Source: Paraburkholderia silviterrae (GTDB lineage: Bacteria > Pseudomonadota > Gammaproteobacteria > Burkholderiales > Burkholderiaceae). From it: a stretch of DNA of 64,000 nucleotides. Numbering within the stretch: position 1 is the stretch's first letter; the number at the start of each line of letters is the position of its first letter. A model generated the notes under the pieces. It saw nothing but the letters and a program-made list of their open reading frames with translations. It made no database searches and had not been told where the DNA came from. Below are positions 52,401 through 61,248 of this stretch, in pieces. The stretch is from assembly GCF_004353915.1 (NCBI RefSeq), contig NZ_SMRP01000034.1, positions 1 through 64,000 of the forward strand, in the 5' to 3' direction. The translations under genes and the position numbers were made by a program.

Positions 52401-53003
52401 GTGCGTGGCCACCACCGGCAGCTCGAGCTCCGCCGCGATCGCGACAGCCTGCTCGACATACTGCTCGCTGCCGGGCTGGCCGCAGCGCTGGAGTTCGATG
52501 TAATAAGCGTTCGGAAACAGTGTTGCCCAGCGCTGCGCGTGACGCTTCGCGCTTTCGACGTTGCCCGCCGCGAGCGCGAGGCCCACGTCGCCCTGCTGCG
52601 CGCCCGAGATCGCGAGCAAGCCTTCCGCAAGCCCGGATTCAAGCCATGCGACGTCGACTTCCGCGCGGCCGCGATACTGATTCGTGAGCCACGCCTTCGA
52701 GAGCAGTTCGCAAAGATTCAGGTAGCCACGTTTGTCCTTCACGAGCAGAAGCAGACGCGAAGGCTTGTCGCGGTCATCTGGATTCATGATCCAGACGTCG
52801 CAGCCGGCAATGGGTTTGACCCCTTTGCCACGGGCTTCCGTGTAGAAACGAACGAGGCCGAATGCGTTGCCGAGGTCGGTGAGCGCGAGCGCGCCCTGGC
52901 CGTCCTTGGCCGCCGCCTTGACGAGGTCGTCGAGGCGCACGATGCCATCGGCAATCGAGAATTCGGAGTGGACGCGGAGATGGACGAAGCGGGGATCTGA
53001 CAT
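49434..53003 (-). CDS. dnaE: DNA polymerase III subunit alpha
   Basis: Replicative polymerase catalytic subunit of 1189 residues. It has an N-terminal PHP domain (HLRVHSEFSIADGIVRLDDL), the catalytic PDFDIDF near residues 402-408, and KKKPEEMAKHREIFAEG. The helix-hairpin-helix region has GYGFNKSHAAAYALLAYHTAW. The OB-fold beta-clamp region follows, with a Gly/Arg-rich patch (GRGGRDGGGGGYGGRGRERE) near residue 1140 that is unusual for the family. The ATG at 53003 is preferred over upstream in-frame Met at 53012. Confidence 0.96.
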   Translation of the reverse strand: MSDPRFVHLRVHSEFSIADGIVRLDDLVKAAAKDGQGALALTDLGNAFGLVRFYTEARGKGVKPIAGCDVWIMNPDDRDKPSRLLLLVKDKRGYLNLCELLSKAWLTNQYRGRAEVDVAWLESGLAEGLLAISGAQQGDVGLALAAGNVESAKRHAQRWATLFPNAYYIELQRCGQPGSEQYVEQAVAIAAELELPVVATHPMQFMTHEEYTAHEARVCISEGDILANPRRQKRFTTDQRFRTQEEMAALFADIPSAIANTIEIARRCNLTLELGKPKLPLFPTPDGMSLDDYLVQLSKEGLEKRLVQLYPDEAEREKEHARYYERLDFECGTIIKMGFPGYFLIVADFINWAKNNGVPVGPGRGSGAGSLVAYALGITDLDPLRYNLLFERFLNPERVSMPDFDIDFCQHGRDRVIQYVKEKYGADAVSQIATFGTMAAKAAVRDIGRVLDLGYNFTDGVAKLIPFKPGKHVTIADAMKEEPLLQERYDNEDEVHQLLDLAQLVEGLTRNVGMHAGGVLIAPGKLTDFCPLYTQGDESGVVSQYDKDDVEAVGLVKFDFLGLTTLTILDWAERYIRMLDPSKKDWSLAQVPLDDAPSFQILKKANTVAVFQLESRGMQGMLKDAQPDRFEDIIALVALYRPGPMDLIPSFCARKHGREVVEYPDPRVEPVLKETYGIMVYQEQVMQMAQIIGGYSLGGADLLRRAMGKKKPEEMAKHREIFAEGAAKNGLTREKADETFDLMEKFAGYGFNKSHAAAYALLAYHTAWLKAHHVAEFMAANMSLAMDDTDKVKILFEDCITNGIKVLPPDVNASAYRFEPVSDANVAEGKRSRTIRYGLGAIKGSGQNAIEEILRAREEGGLFKDLFDFCERIDRRLVNRRTIEAMIRAGAFDTIHANRAQLLASVPMAMEAADQASANAMQAGLFDMGDAPLAAHELVDEPAWGDKRRLQEEKGALGFYLSGHLFDAYKDEVRRFVRQKIGELKEGRDKLVAGVIASLRTQMTQRGKMLIALLDDGTGQCEVTVFNEQYEAHKALFKEDELLVVQGGARNDAFTGGIRFTVDTVMDLERARSRYAQAVKVQVNGNANASALRTVLEAHRAKPDDSLPAPVVETRGRGGRDGGGGGYGGRGREREQVVIPNGLAVQIVYSNARAQGEVRLGDAWRVKPTDDLIAALRGEFVGSSIEIVY

Positions 53004-53364
53004 GGGCGTCATTGTAACTCTACGGTCCGGCGATTTTTGCCGCCGCCTGCGCGTATGAGCGCGTGTGGCGAAACGCCGGCCACGACGCCGGGCCAAACGG
53101 CCCGGGCCTGTGGCCAAGGCCTTGCGCGTCATCAGCAACGCGCGACATGCAACCTGGCGAACACGGCGCGCACGCGGCGCGGCAGCGCCCGGTTGAGGGA
53201 TAATAGCGGATTACGCCCGCCGCGCAGCTTGTCGTCATTTGGCACTTTGGTCCCATGCCACACCTCATGCCGCGCCTCCCGCGCTGGTACCCCGATTTCG
53301 CCGCTGGCTGAATCGGCGCGCGGCATTCAGGCGGGTCCGTCCGATTCAGGTTTTCAAGTTGGCC
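53004..53364. promoter_or_regulatory. Divergent dnaE/trhO region
   Basis: Gap of 361 bases. GATAAT at 53199-53204 on the plus strand could be a -10 for trhO, giving a leader of about 150 bases. A dnaE promoter was not located. No gene is convincing; longer open frames on both strands are GC-driven. Confidence 0.4.
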
Positions 53365-54252
53365 ATGCGTATTCTCAATCTCTCCGCCTACCAGTTCGCG
53401 ACACTCGACAAGACCGCCGAATGGCGCCCGCTTGTCCTCGAACGCTGCAAGTCGCTCGACTTGCGGGGCACCATTCTGCTCGCGCCAGAAGGCATCAATC
53501 TGTTCGTCGCGGGCGACGAAGGCAACGTGCGCGCCTTCATGGACTACATCAACCACGATCCGCTGTTCGAAGGCAAATTCGCGACGCTGCAGTTCAAGGA
53601 AAGCCTCTCGGAAACGCGCCCCTTCAACCGCATGCTCGTGCGCCTGAAGCGCGAGATCATCACGATGAAGAAGCCCGCGATCCGCCCCGAGGAAGGGCGC
53701 GCGCCTTCGGTCGCGCCGGTCGTGCTCAAGCAATGGCTCGACCGCGGCTTTGACGACGCGGGCCGCCCCGTCGTCATGCTCGACACGCGCAATGCGTTCG
53801 AAATCGATGTCGGCACGTTCGACAAGGCGCTCGACTACCGCATCGACAAGTTCAGCGAGTTCCCGGGCGTGATCGAAGCGAACCGCGCCGACCTCGAAGG
53901 CAAGACCGTGGTGTCGTTCTGCACAGGCGGCATCCGCTGCGAAAAGGCGGCCATCCACATGAAGGAAGTGGGGATCGAGCACGTCTATCAGCTTGAAGGC
54001 GGCATTCTCAAGTACTTCGAGGAAGTGGGCGGCGCGCATTACAACGGCGACTGCTTCGTGTTCGATCAGCGCACCGCGGTCAATCCGCAGCTCGAGCCCA
54101 CCGACACCGTGCAGTGCTTCGCGTGCCGCGCCGTGGTCTCGCCGGCCGACCAGGCTTCGCCGCTCTACGCCGTGGGCAAGAGCTGCCCGGCGTGCCACCC
54201 GGAGCGCGCGCAAGGCGCCGCGAGCGCACAGGCTCCGGCTCAAGCCGCTTGA
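53365..54252 (+). CDS. trhO: tRNA uridine(34) hydroxylase TrhO (rhodanese-like)
   Basis: Introduces 5-hydroxyuridine at the wobble position of tRNAs using oxygen. The 295 residues have the N-terminal ferredoxin-like segment (LNLSAYQFATLDK, LRGTILLAPEGINLFVAG), the central rhodanese domain with catalytic Cys186 in SFCTGGIRCEKA, and a C-terminal Cys pair in VQCFACRAVVS and SCPACHPE. The start at the first family-like Met is preferred. Former names are YceA and YbfQ. gluQ follows after 25 bases. Confidence 0.92.
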   Translation: MRILNLSAYQFATLDKTAEWRPLVLERCKSLDLRGTILLAPEGINLFVAGDEGNVRAFMDYINHDPLFEGKFATLQFKESLSETRPFNRMLVRLKREIITMKKPAIRPEEGRAPSVAPVVLKQWLDRGFDDAGRPVVMLDTRNAFEIDVGTFDKALDYRIDKFSEFPGVIEANRADLEGKTVVSFCTGGIRCEKAAIHMKEVGIEHVYQLEGGILKYFEEVGGAHYNGDCFVFDQRTAVNPQLEPTDTVQCFACRAVVSPADQASPLYAVGKSCPACHPERAQGAASAQAPAQAA

Positions 54253-54277
54253 TTCGCGTGTGAGCGCACCGGCGCGA

Positions 54278-55195
54278 ATGCACGAGGGCTATCGCGGGCG
54301 TTTCGCGCCCTCGCCCACTGGACCGCTGCATTTCGGCTCGCTCGTCTCGGCGCTCGCGAGCTGGCTCGACGCGCGCGCACACGGCGGCACATGGCTCGTG
54401 CGCGTGGAGGACATCGACGGCCCGCGCACGGTGCCCGGCGCCGCCGAGGACATTCTCGCGACGCTGGAGTGCTTCGGCTTGCAAGCCGACGAGCCGCCCG
54501 AATGGCAAAGCCGCCGCATCGACTTGTATCGCGCGGCGCTCGACCAGCTGATCGCGGCGAGCCACGTGTATCCGTGCGGCTGCACGCGCAAGGAAATCGC
54601 CGATTCGCTACTGCATGCGCACCGGCGCAACACCACGCTGATCTATCCCGGCACCTGCCGCGGCGGCCTGCACGGCAAGCCCGCGCGTGCGTGGCGCCTG
54701 CGCGTGCCGGACGATGATCCACAAGCAGACGATAATCCCGCGCTGATTCGCTTTGATGACCGCTGGCAAGGGCCACAGCAACAGGATCTCGCGACCGAAG
54801 TGGGCGACTTCGTGCTGCTTCGCGCGGACGGCCAGTGGGCATATCAACTCGCCGTGGTGGTGGACGACGCCGCGCAAAACATCACGCACGTCGTGCGCGG
54901 CGCCGATCTGCTCGACTCCACGGCGCGCCAGATCTGGCTGCAGCAATGCCTGGGCGCGCCGACGCCCGCGTATCTACACGTACCCGTCGTGACCAACGAG
55001 GAAGGCGAAAAGCTCTCGAAGCAAACCGGCGCGCTCGCGCTCGACACCACGCGGCCGCTCGAGGCGCTGCTGGCCGCCGCGCGACATCTGGGTCTGGATC
55101 TTCGTGGTCCCACTCCTGCGACGCTCGAGGCATTCCAGACTGGTGCGATCGATGCGTGGAAGCGGCGACTCTTGAGACTGCCAGCCACCGCGTGA
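54278..55195 (+). CDS. gluQ: Glutamyl-Q tRNA(Asp) synthetase
   Basis: Truncated glutamyl-tRNA synthetase paralogue of 305 residues that attaches glutamate to queuosine in tRNA(Asp). The HIGH-type motif is APSPTGPLHFGSLVSALASWLDAR and the KMSKS-type is KLSKQTG. The zinc site includes CGCTRKE and TCRGG. It lacks the C-terminal anticodon-binding domain, so it does not charge tRNA(Glu). A GTG at 54260 is an alternative start. It probably shares a transcript with trhO, ending at the terminator at 55227. Confidence 0.92.
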   Translation: MHEGYRGRFAPSPTGPLHFGSLVSALASWLDARAHGGTWLVRVEDIDGPRTVPGAAEDILATLECFGLQADEPPEWQSRRIDLYRAALDQLIAASHVYPCGCTRKEIADSLLHAHRRNTTLIYPGTCRGGLHGKPARAWRLRVPDDDPQADDNPALIRFDDRWQGPQQQDLATEVGDFVLLRADGQWAYQLAVVVDDAAQNITHVVRGADLLDSTARQIWLQQCLGAPTPAYLHVPVVTNEEGEKLSKQTGALALDTTRPLEALLAAARHLGLDLRGPTPATLEAFQTGAIDAWKRRLLRLPATA

Positions 55196-55226
55196 GCGCG
55201 TAACCCACGGTCGAGGGCAGAAATGC

Positions 55227-55265
55227 AAAAACGGCGTGCCGGTTTCGACCGGCACGCCGTTTTTT
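55227..55265. terminator. Bidirectional intrinsic terminator
   Basis: A perfect 13-bp stem (ACGGCGTGCCGGT with ACCGGCACGCCGT) with loop TTCG, flanked by AAAA on one side and TTTTT on the other, extends the pairing to 17 bp. It ends gluQ and the convergent rhlE. Confidence 0.93.
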
Positions 55266-55299
55266 CATCGCTTCATCGCGCGCAATCGCGCAGAACGTC

Positions 55300-56790
55300 T
55301 CAGGACGACGAAGACGACGTCGGCTTGTTGCGCCACGACGAACCCAGGCCGCCGAGCAGCGCCGCAAGCGGCTGCTTCTGCTTTTGCGACGTGGCTGCCG
55401 CCGGCGCGGGCGTGTCGTCGGCCTTGCTGCGCGCGCTCGGCGACGGCTCGTAGGGCTTCAGGAAGAAGTCGTCGACGGGCTGTGCGGAACGGTGATGATG
55501 CGGCCGCTCGTACGCGCCGGCGCGACGGTGGCCGATGCGCTCGCCGCGGCCTTCGTGGCTGTCACGCCCATCGCGCCCATCACGTTCCCGGCGGCGGCTG
55601 CCGCCTTCGTGATGCGCGACCGGCACGTCGACCACGAGGTGCTCGACGGTCAGCGGACGCTTGATGAGCTTTTCGATATCGGCGAGTTGCTTCCGCTCGT
55701 TCGGGCTGCACAGCGAAAGCGCATCGCCCGAGGCACCCGCGCGGCCCGTGCGGCCAATGCGGTGCACGTAGTCTTCGGCGTTGAATGGCAGGTCGAAATT
55801 GATCACGGCCGGCAGCTCGGCGATGTCGAGGCCGCGCGCGGCCACGTCGGTGGCCACCAGGGCCTCGATCTCGCCGCGCTTGAACGCGTCGAGCGCCTGC
55901 ATGCGCTCGTTTTGCGAGCGGTCGCCGTGAATCGCGGCGGCCACGATGCCCTGCTTCTCGATCTGGCGCGCAAGACGGCTCGCGCCGATCTTGCTGTTGC
56001 AGAACACGATCACCTGCTTCAAGCCCCGGTCGCGGATCAGTTGCACGACCGCACCGGTTTTGTCGCCCTCGTGGACTTCGTAGACGATCTGGGTGACGTT
56101 GGTAGCCGTGGAGTTGCTGCGCGCCACTTCAATGGTCTGCGGATTGCGCAGGTACGTCGCGGCGAGCTTCTTGATTTCGGGCGAGAACGTGGCCGAGAAC
56201 AACAGCGTCTGGCGCTCCTTCGGCAGCAGGTTCAGGATGCGCTGCAGATCCGGCAGGAAGCCCATGTCGAGCATGCGGTCAGCTTCGTCGAGCACCAGCA
56301 TCTGCACCTGGCCGAGTTGCGTGGTCTTCTGCTGCACGTGGTCGAGCAGGCGGCCAGGCGTCGCAATCAGGATCTCCACGCCGCGGCGCAGCTCGTCCGA
56401 TTGCGGATTCATGTCGACGCCGCCGAACACCACCGCGCTGCGCAGCGGCGTGTGCTGCGCGTAGGTGCGCACGTTGTTGGCCACCTGGTCCGCCAGCTCG
56501 CGCGTGGGCGTGAGGATCAGCGCGCGCACCGGATGGCGTGCGGGCGATGCGCTCGTGCTCGCCAGCGGCAAGAGGCGTTGCAGGATCGGCAGCGAAAAGC
56601 TCGCCGTCTTGCCGGTGCCGGTCTGCGCGGCGCCCATCACGTCGCGGCCCGTGAGGACCACGGGAATGGCCTGCGCCTGAATGGGCGTGGGCGTCGTGTA
56701 GCCCTGCTCCTTGACGGCCTTGAGGATCTCGGGCGCGAGGCCGAACTGATCGAAGGTCTCGGTGCTGGGCTTGACGGCTGTGTCGGACAT
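55300..56790 (-). CDS. rhlE: DEAD-box ATP-dependent RNA helicase, RhlE-like
   Basis: RNA helicase of 496 residues. The Q motif is FDQFGLAPEILKAVKEQGYTTPTPIQ, motif I AQTGTGKT, motif II VLDEADRMLD (DEAD), motif III FSATFS and motif VI HRIGRTGRAG. The basic C-terminal part has an Arg/His/Gly stretch (RRRERDGRDGRDSH) and a Ser-rich end. RhlE helicases act in ribosome assembly and RNA decay. The upstream gap of about 500 bases gives a long 5' leader (see candidate promoter at 57164). It has its own terminator on the convergent side. Confidence 0.93.
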   Translation of the reverse strand: MSDTAVKPSTETFDQFGLAPEILKAVKEQGYTTPTPIQAQAIPVVLTGRDVMGAAQTGTGKTASFSLPILQRLLPLASTSASPARHPVRALILTPTRELADQVANNVRTYAQHTPLRSAVVFGGVDMNPQSDELRRGVEILIATPGRLLDHVQQKTTQLGQVQMLVLDEADRMLDMGFLPDLQRILNLLPKERQTLLFSATFSPEIKKLAATYLRNPQTIEVARSNSTATNVTQIVYEVHEGDKTGAVVQLIRDRGLKQVIVFCNSKIGASRLARQIEKQGIVAAAIHGDRSQNERMQALDAFKRGEIEALVATDVAARGLDIAELPAVINFDLPFNAEDYVHRIGRTGRAGASGDALSLCSPNERKQLADIEKLIKRPLTVEHLVVDVPVAHHEGGSRRRERDGRDGRDSHEGRGERIGHRRAGAYERPHHHRSAQPVDDFFLKPYEPSPSARSKADDTPAPAAATSQKQKQPLAALLGGLGSSWRNKPTSSSSS

Positions 56791-57294
56791 GGTGGCTTCG
56801 CTATAAAGGCGCTATGCGCATGAGGCGCGGCGCGCCTCTAAGTAATCACTGCGGGTTGCTGCCGGCTTGCTTCGAAACGTGCTGGCAAACCTGGCAAACG
56901 CTTTCGGGAGCCGCGCGGCCGCAGCGGCTTGGTGCCCGGACTGCCGGCCGCGGCAGCCGTCCGGCTGACGGCTCGCGGAAGATGCCCGGCATTTTCGCGG
57001 GGACGCCCTTCGCGGGAACGCCCTCAATCTGAAGTGCGCAGGGAGCGCTGGCTGCTCGGCCGCGCTCGACCCGCTCGCTCCCTTATTTCCAGCCGGTGCG
57101 CCTGGGCCCGGCCGTTTCAAGAACCCGCCACGAGAGCGGGCGCAATTCGGCGAAAGGCCGGTATTGTAGCACCTTGGCATAAATCCCTATGGCCGCGCGG
57201 ACCGGCTTCTGCCACCGGAAGCGGCGCCCAAAGCGGATCGCATCCGGCCCTTTGCACCGCCCCCGCCCGCTTTCAACCCACGCGCCGCCCGCGC
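56791..57294. other. Gap upstream of rhlE
   Basis: A gap of 504 bases, GC-rich with no gene on either strand. It contains the candidate rhlE promoter at 57164-57169 and thus a 370-base leader. No terminator was recognised after the aldehyde dehydrogenase. Confidence 0.45.
57164..57169 (-). promoter_or_regulatory. Candidate rhlE promoter -10 with TG extension
   Basis: On the minus strand TGCTACAAT gives TACAAT with an upstream TGn, an extended -10. Transcription would start near 57157, some 370 bases before the rhlE ATG. A good -35 was not seen. Confidence 0.45.
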
Positions 57295-58731
57295 TCACCA
57301 CGTCTCGCGCATCACCATGAGCCGCAGCTCGGTCATGTCCTCGATCGCGTAGCGCACGCCTTCGCGCCCGAGGCCCGAGTCCTTCACGCCGCCATACGGC
57401 ATGTTATCGACACGAAATGACGGAATATCGTTGATCACGACGCCGCCCACCTCGAGCCCGTCCCAGGCGCGGTGCGCGTTCGCGAGCGAATCGGTGAAGA
57501 CGCCCGCCTGCAGGCCGAAATCGCTGTCGTTGACGACGGCGAGCGCCGCGCCGAAGTCGTCGAAGCGCTCGAGGATCGCCACCGGCCCGAACGCCTCGCG
57601 CCGGTAAAGGTCGGTGTCGCGGCCCACGTTTTCGAGCAGCGTGGCCTCGAACATCGCCCCATCGACCTTGCCGCCCGCGACGATCTTCGCGCCGGCCGCC
57701 ACCGCGCTCTCCATCCAGCCCGCCAGACGCTTCGCCTCGGACTCGGAGATCATCGGCCCGACGAAGGTCTTCTCGTCCTTCGGGTCGCCCATCTTGAGCG
57801 ACTTCACCTTGGCGATCAGCTTCTCGCGCAGCGCGTCGTAGATCGACGCATGCACGAGAATGCGCTGCACGCCGATACAGCTCTGCCCCGACTGGTAATA
57901 CGCGCCGAACGCGAGCCGGTCGACAACATAGTCGAGCTTCGCGCCCTGGTCCGCGTCGACCACGGCCGCCGCATTGCCGCCCAGCTCCAGCACTACTTTC
58001 TTCTTGCCCGCCTTCTTCTTGAGATCCCAGCCCACGGCGGGCGAGCCCGTGAACGAGAGCAGCTTGAAGCGCTCGTCGGCGGTGAAAAGATCGGCGCCGT
58101 CGCGGTGCGCGGGCAGGATCGAGAACGCGCCCTTGGGCAGGTCGGTTTCCGCCAGCACCTCGCCGATGATGAGCGCGCCCACCGGCGTGCGGCTCGCGGG
58201 CTTCAAAACAAACGGCACGCCCACCGCGAGCGCGGGCGCGACCTTGTGCGCGGCGAGATTGAGCGGGAAGTTGAATGGCGAGATGAACGAGCACGGCCCG
58301 ATCGGCACACGCTTCACATAGCCGTGGTAGCCCTTCGCGCGCGCCGAGATTTCGAGATTCACGATATCGCCATCGATACGCACGCTCTCCTCGGCCGCCA
58401 CGCGGAAGGTGTCGATCAGACGCGTGACTTCGCCGCGCGAATCGTTGATCGGCTTGCCCGCCTCGATGCACAACGCCATCGCGAGTTCGTCGAAGCGCTC
58501 GCGAAAACGCGCGACGCAGTGATCGAGCACGGCCTGGCGCTTGAAGGGCGGGAACGTGCGCATGGCGGGCATGGCCGCTTCTGCCGCCGCGATCGCCTGA
58601 TCGATCGCCTTCGCATCGGCTAGCGCGACGCGCGTGGCGACTTCGCCGCTGTATTTGTCGGTGACTTCGAGATCGGTGTTGGCGGCGACGGCCTCGTTGG
58701 CCAGATAGTACGGATAAGTCGCTTTGAGCAT
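57295..58731 (-). CDS. NAD-dependent aldehyde dehydrogenase
   Basis: ALDH superfamily protein of 478 residues. Motifs are GPCSFISPFNFPLNL, KPASRTPVGALI, FTGSPAVGWDL (cofactor), VLELGGNAAAVV with the general base Glu, and catalytic Cys285 in QSGQSCIGVQR. The end reads YGGVKDSGLGREGVRY. It has the broad ALDH look of non-phosphorylating glyceraldehyde or succinate-semialdehyde types; the substrate is not resolved. Its gene begins 76 bases after the acetolactate synthase stop, so they likely form an operon. Confidence 0.9.
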   Translation of the reverse strand: MLKATYPYYLANEAVAANTDLEVTDKYSGEVATRVALADAKAIDQAIAAAEAAMPAMRTFPPFKRQAVLDHCVARFRERFDELAMALCIEAGKPINDSRGEVTRLIDTFRVAAEESVRIDGDIVNLEISARAKGYHGYVKRVPIGPCSFISPFNFPLNLAAHKVAPALAVGVPFVLKPASRTPVGALIIGEVLAETDLPKGAFSILPAHRDGADLFTADERFKLLSFTGSPAVGWDLKKKAGKKKVVLELGGNAAAVVDADQGAKLDYVVDRLAFGAYYQSGQSCIGVQRILVHASIYDALREKLIAKVKSLKMGDPKDEKTFVGPMISESEAKRLAGWMESAVAAGAKIVAGGKVDGAMFEATLLENVGRDTDLYRREAFGPVAILERFDDFGAALAVVNDSDFGLQAGVFTDSLANAHRAWDGLEVGGVVINDIPSFRVDNMPYGGVKDSGLGREGVRYAIEDMTELRLMVMRETW

Positions 58732-58807
58732 GACGCGTTCTCCGGAAATGCGGGGCGTGCTGCAAGGCACGCGCCCGTTCATTGAACAGCACGGACGCCG
58801 CAATGCT

Positions 58808-60454
58808 TCAGAGCTGCGCGCTCAGCCGCTTGATCTCGCGATTGAGCACGCGCTCGTTCTCCGAATAGTCGACGGGCACGTCGATCACATGCACGCCCGG
58901 CGTCGCGAAACACTGCTCGAGGAGCGGCTTGAACTGATCCGCCTCGCTCACGCGATGGCCGTGCGCGCCGTAACTCTGCGCGTACTCGACGAAATCGGGG
59001 TTCTGCAGCGTCATCCCGTAATCGGGGAAATTCATGTTCTCCTGCTTCCAGCGGATCATGCCGAAGGCGTCGTCGCGCAGGATCAGCACGACGAGGTCGA
59101 GCTTCAGGCGCACCGCCGTCTCCACTTCCTGCGAGTTCATCATGAAGCCGCCGTCGCCGCACACGGCCACCACCTTGCGCTCGGGGTGCACGATCTTCGT
59201 CGCGATGGCCGAAGGCAGCCCCGCGCCCATCGAGGCGAGCGCGTTGTCGAGCAGGAGCGAATTGGGCTCGCGCGCACGGTAGTAGCGCGCGAACCAGATC
59301 TTGTACATGCCGTTGTCGAGGCACAGGATGCCGTCCTCGGGCATCGCGCCGTAGACGTCGTGCACGAGACGCACCGGATACATCGGAAAGCGCGGGTCGT
59401 GCTGGCCCTTGGCGAGATGCGCGTCGAAGTGGCGCTTGATCTCTGCGAAGCGCGCAAAGTCCCATGTGTGCTCGCGCGCCTTGAGGCTTTCCTTCAATTG
59501 CCAGACGGCATTGGCGATGTCGCCCACCACTTCGATCTGCGGGAAATAGACGGGGTCGACCTCGGCACCGAGAAAATTCACATGAATGACGGTCTTCTCT
59601 TCGGCGCTGCGCATAAAGAACGGCGGCTTTTCGATCACGTCGTGGCCGACGTTGATGATGCAGTCGGCGTGCTCGATCGCCCGGTGCACGAAGTCGCCAT
59701 CCGAGAGCGTGGCGTTGCCGAGCCACAGCGGATGCGACTCGTCGATCACGCCCTTGCCCATCTGCGTGGTGAAGAACGGGATTCCCGTCTGGTCAACGAA
59801 CTCGCGCAGCACATTGCGCGTGGTCTTGCGGTTGCCGCCCGCGCCGATCATGAGGAGCGGATGGCGCGCCTTGCAGATCGCCGCCACCGCGTGCGCGACG
59901 GCCTTTTCCTCGGCGATGGGGCGGCGGCTGTAGCTCTTCGGGATGGGCTTGCCGTCGCCCTCTTCGTCGGCGACGTCCTCGGGCAGCTCCAGGTGAACGG
60001 CGCCCGGCCGCTCCTGCTCCGCCTGGCGAAACGCCTCGCGCACGAGCGCCGGAATATTGCCGATCGAGACGATCTGGCGCGCGTACTTGGTGAGCGGCTC
60101 CATCATGCGCACCACGTCGACAATCTGGAAGTGGCCCTGCTTGCTGGTCTTGATGGGCTTCTGGCCCGTGACCATCAGCATGGGCATGCCGCCCAGCTGC
60201 GCGTAGGCGGCGGCGGTCACGAAATTGGTGGCGCCCGGCCCGAGCGTGGCCAGGCACACGCCGGTGCGGCCCGTGAGCCGGCCATAGGTGGCGGCCATGA
60301 AGCCCGCGGCCTGCTCATGGCGCGTGACGATCAGACGAATCTTCGAGCGCCGCAGCGATTCGAGCAGATCGAGATTCTCCTCGCCCGGAATGCCGAACAC
60401 GTACTCGACACCCTCGGCTTCGAGCGCCTTCACGAACAGATCGGATGCTTTCAT
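58808..60454 (-). CDS. alsS: Acetolactate synthase large subunit (catabolic type)
   Basis: TPP-dependent enzyme of 548 residues joining two pyruvates to acetolactate. The N-terminal EYVFGIPGEENLDLLESL has the activating Glu, and the TPP-binding motif is VCGDGGFMMNSQEVET near 433. No small subunit gene is adjacent, and the length fits the catabolic AlsS group or an IlvB-like protein of unknown substrate. It precedes an aldehyde dehydrogenase, which points to pyruvate or acetoin metabolism, or to sulfonate/oxalate-type relatives. The 60493-60523 inverted repeat sits in its promoter region. Confidence 0.86.
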   Translation of the reverse strand: MKASDLFVKALEAEGVEYVFGIPGEENLDLLESLRRSKIRLIVTRHEQAAGFMAATYGRLTGRTGVCLATLGPGATNFVTAAAYAQLGGMPMLMVTGQKPIKTSKQGHFQIVDVVRMMEPLTKYARQIVSIGNIPALVREAFRQAEQERPGAVHLELPEDVADEEGDGKPIPKSYSRRPIAEEKAVAHAVAAICKARHPLLMIGAGGNRKTTRNVLREFVDQTGIPFFTTQMGKGVIDESHPLWLGNATLSDGDFVHRAIEHADCIINVGHDVIEKPPFFMRSAEEKTVIHVNFLGAEVDPVYFPQIEVVGDIANAVWQLKESLKAREHTWDFARFAEIKRHFDAHLAKGQHDPRFPMYPVRLVHDVYGAMPEDGILCLDNGMYKIWFARYYRAREPNSLLLDNALASMGAGLPSAIATKIVHPERKVVAVCGDGGFMMNSQEVETAVRLKLDLVVLILRDDAFGMIRWKQENMNFPDYGMTLQNPDFVEYAQSYGAHGHRVSEADQFKPLLEQCFATPGVHVIDVPVDYSENERVLNREIKRLSAQL

Positions 60455-60492
60455 CGGCCACCTCGCGGTTCAGCGAACGCTGTGCAATGCCG

Positions 60493-60523
60493 TTGCGTAT
60501 GGCGTGACGTACGAAATACGCAA
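60493..60523. promoter_or_regulatory. Inverted repeat upstream of alsS
   Basis: TTGCGTAT (60493-60500) and ATACGCAA (60516-60523) form a perfect 8-bp inverted repeat with a 15-base spacer, 40-70 bases before the alsS start. It could be an operator. The same CGAAATACGCA string recurs at 63002-63012. Confidence 0.45.
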
Positions 60524-60624
60524 TCCGCATGAAACGTGCGCGACGACCGCCAGATTACGCCGGTGGCGCGGATCGCGTCGGCAAGCGTGCAATCCGGCCG
60601 AGGTAGCGCGTGCGGCGAGAGCCC

Positions 60625-61101
60625 CTAGCGCATGATCGTGGCGCAGCCGGACACGATCGGCTTGGGGCTGTCTTCGTTCATGGCGTCGTAGAGATCGGCG
60701 CCTGGGCCCTTGGTCCACCAGGTATAGCGGTCGGCGACGTACTTCACGCCGGACGCCGCGATCACGCCGACAAAGAGCAGATTGCGGCCCTCGACGGGGA
60801 CGAGCGCGAAGCTTTGCCCGTTGGTGCCGTTGATGTAGGTGACCTTGAAGGTCTTGCCGGCCGCACAGGTATAGCGGAAGGTGTGGCGCGACTGGGTCTG
60901 GATCTCGCGCACGTCGAGCGAGGCGGCGTGCGCGGCCGACGGTGCCAGACTCGCCCCCACGCCGGCACCGAGGACACCCAGCGTGAGTGCGCAGGCGGCA
61001 AGCCGGCGCGCTAATGCACGAGCGGCACGAGCGGCACGAGCGGCGCCCGGAGTGCTGAAGTTGATGGCAAAGCGGCGCGCGTCGCTACGTCCACGGATCA
61101 T
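60625..61101 (-). CDS. MliC-family lysozyme inhibitor-like exported protein
   Basis: Exported protein of 158 residues. Residues 1-58 comprise an Arg/Ala-rich region and a hydrophobic segment ending AHAASLDV, a likely signal peptide after an unusually long N-region. The mature part resembles MliC (membrane-bound lysozyme inhibitor of C-type lysozyme): YTCAAGKTFKVTYINGTNGQSFALVPVEGR, LLFVGVIAASGVKYVADRYTWWTKG and a late Cys in SGCATIM. No lipobox Cys is seen, so it may be periplasmic and soluble. GGAGAACACGCC precedes the ATG. Confidence 0.78.
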   Translation of the reverse strand: MIRGRSDARRFAINFSTPGAARAARAARALARRLAACALTLGVLGAGVGASLAPSAAHAASLDVREIQTQSRHTFRYTCAAGKTFKVTYINGTNGQSFALVPVEGRNLLFVGVIAASGVKYVADRYTWWTKGPGADLYDAMNEDSPKPIVSGCATIMR

Positions 61102-61248
61102 GGCGTGTTCTCCGGCTGTCTTTGAGTTGAGTTTGCGTGTTGCGCCGGCGTTGCCTCGATCGGCGCGCCGCACGCGGTGCGGGCGTTGCGCAAATTGCAG
61201 GGCGTTACGCGCGGGCTTGCCGCGCGTGCCTGATGGTTCGATCGTGCC

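Noticed and set aside
49539..53000. Very long open frame on the plus strand opposite dnaE (over 1150 codons)
   Set aside because: It is antisense to a clear dnaE, has a His/Arg/Val-rich composition expected from the complement of GC-biased codons, and has no ribosome site or family match. Similar long antisense frames at 4386-6803, 17680-20379 and 60881-63823 were rejected for the same reason.
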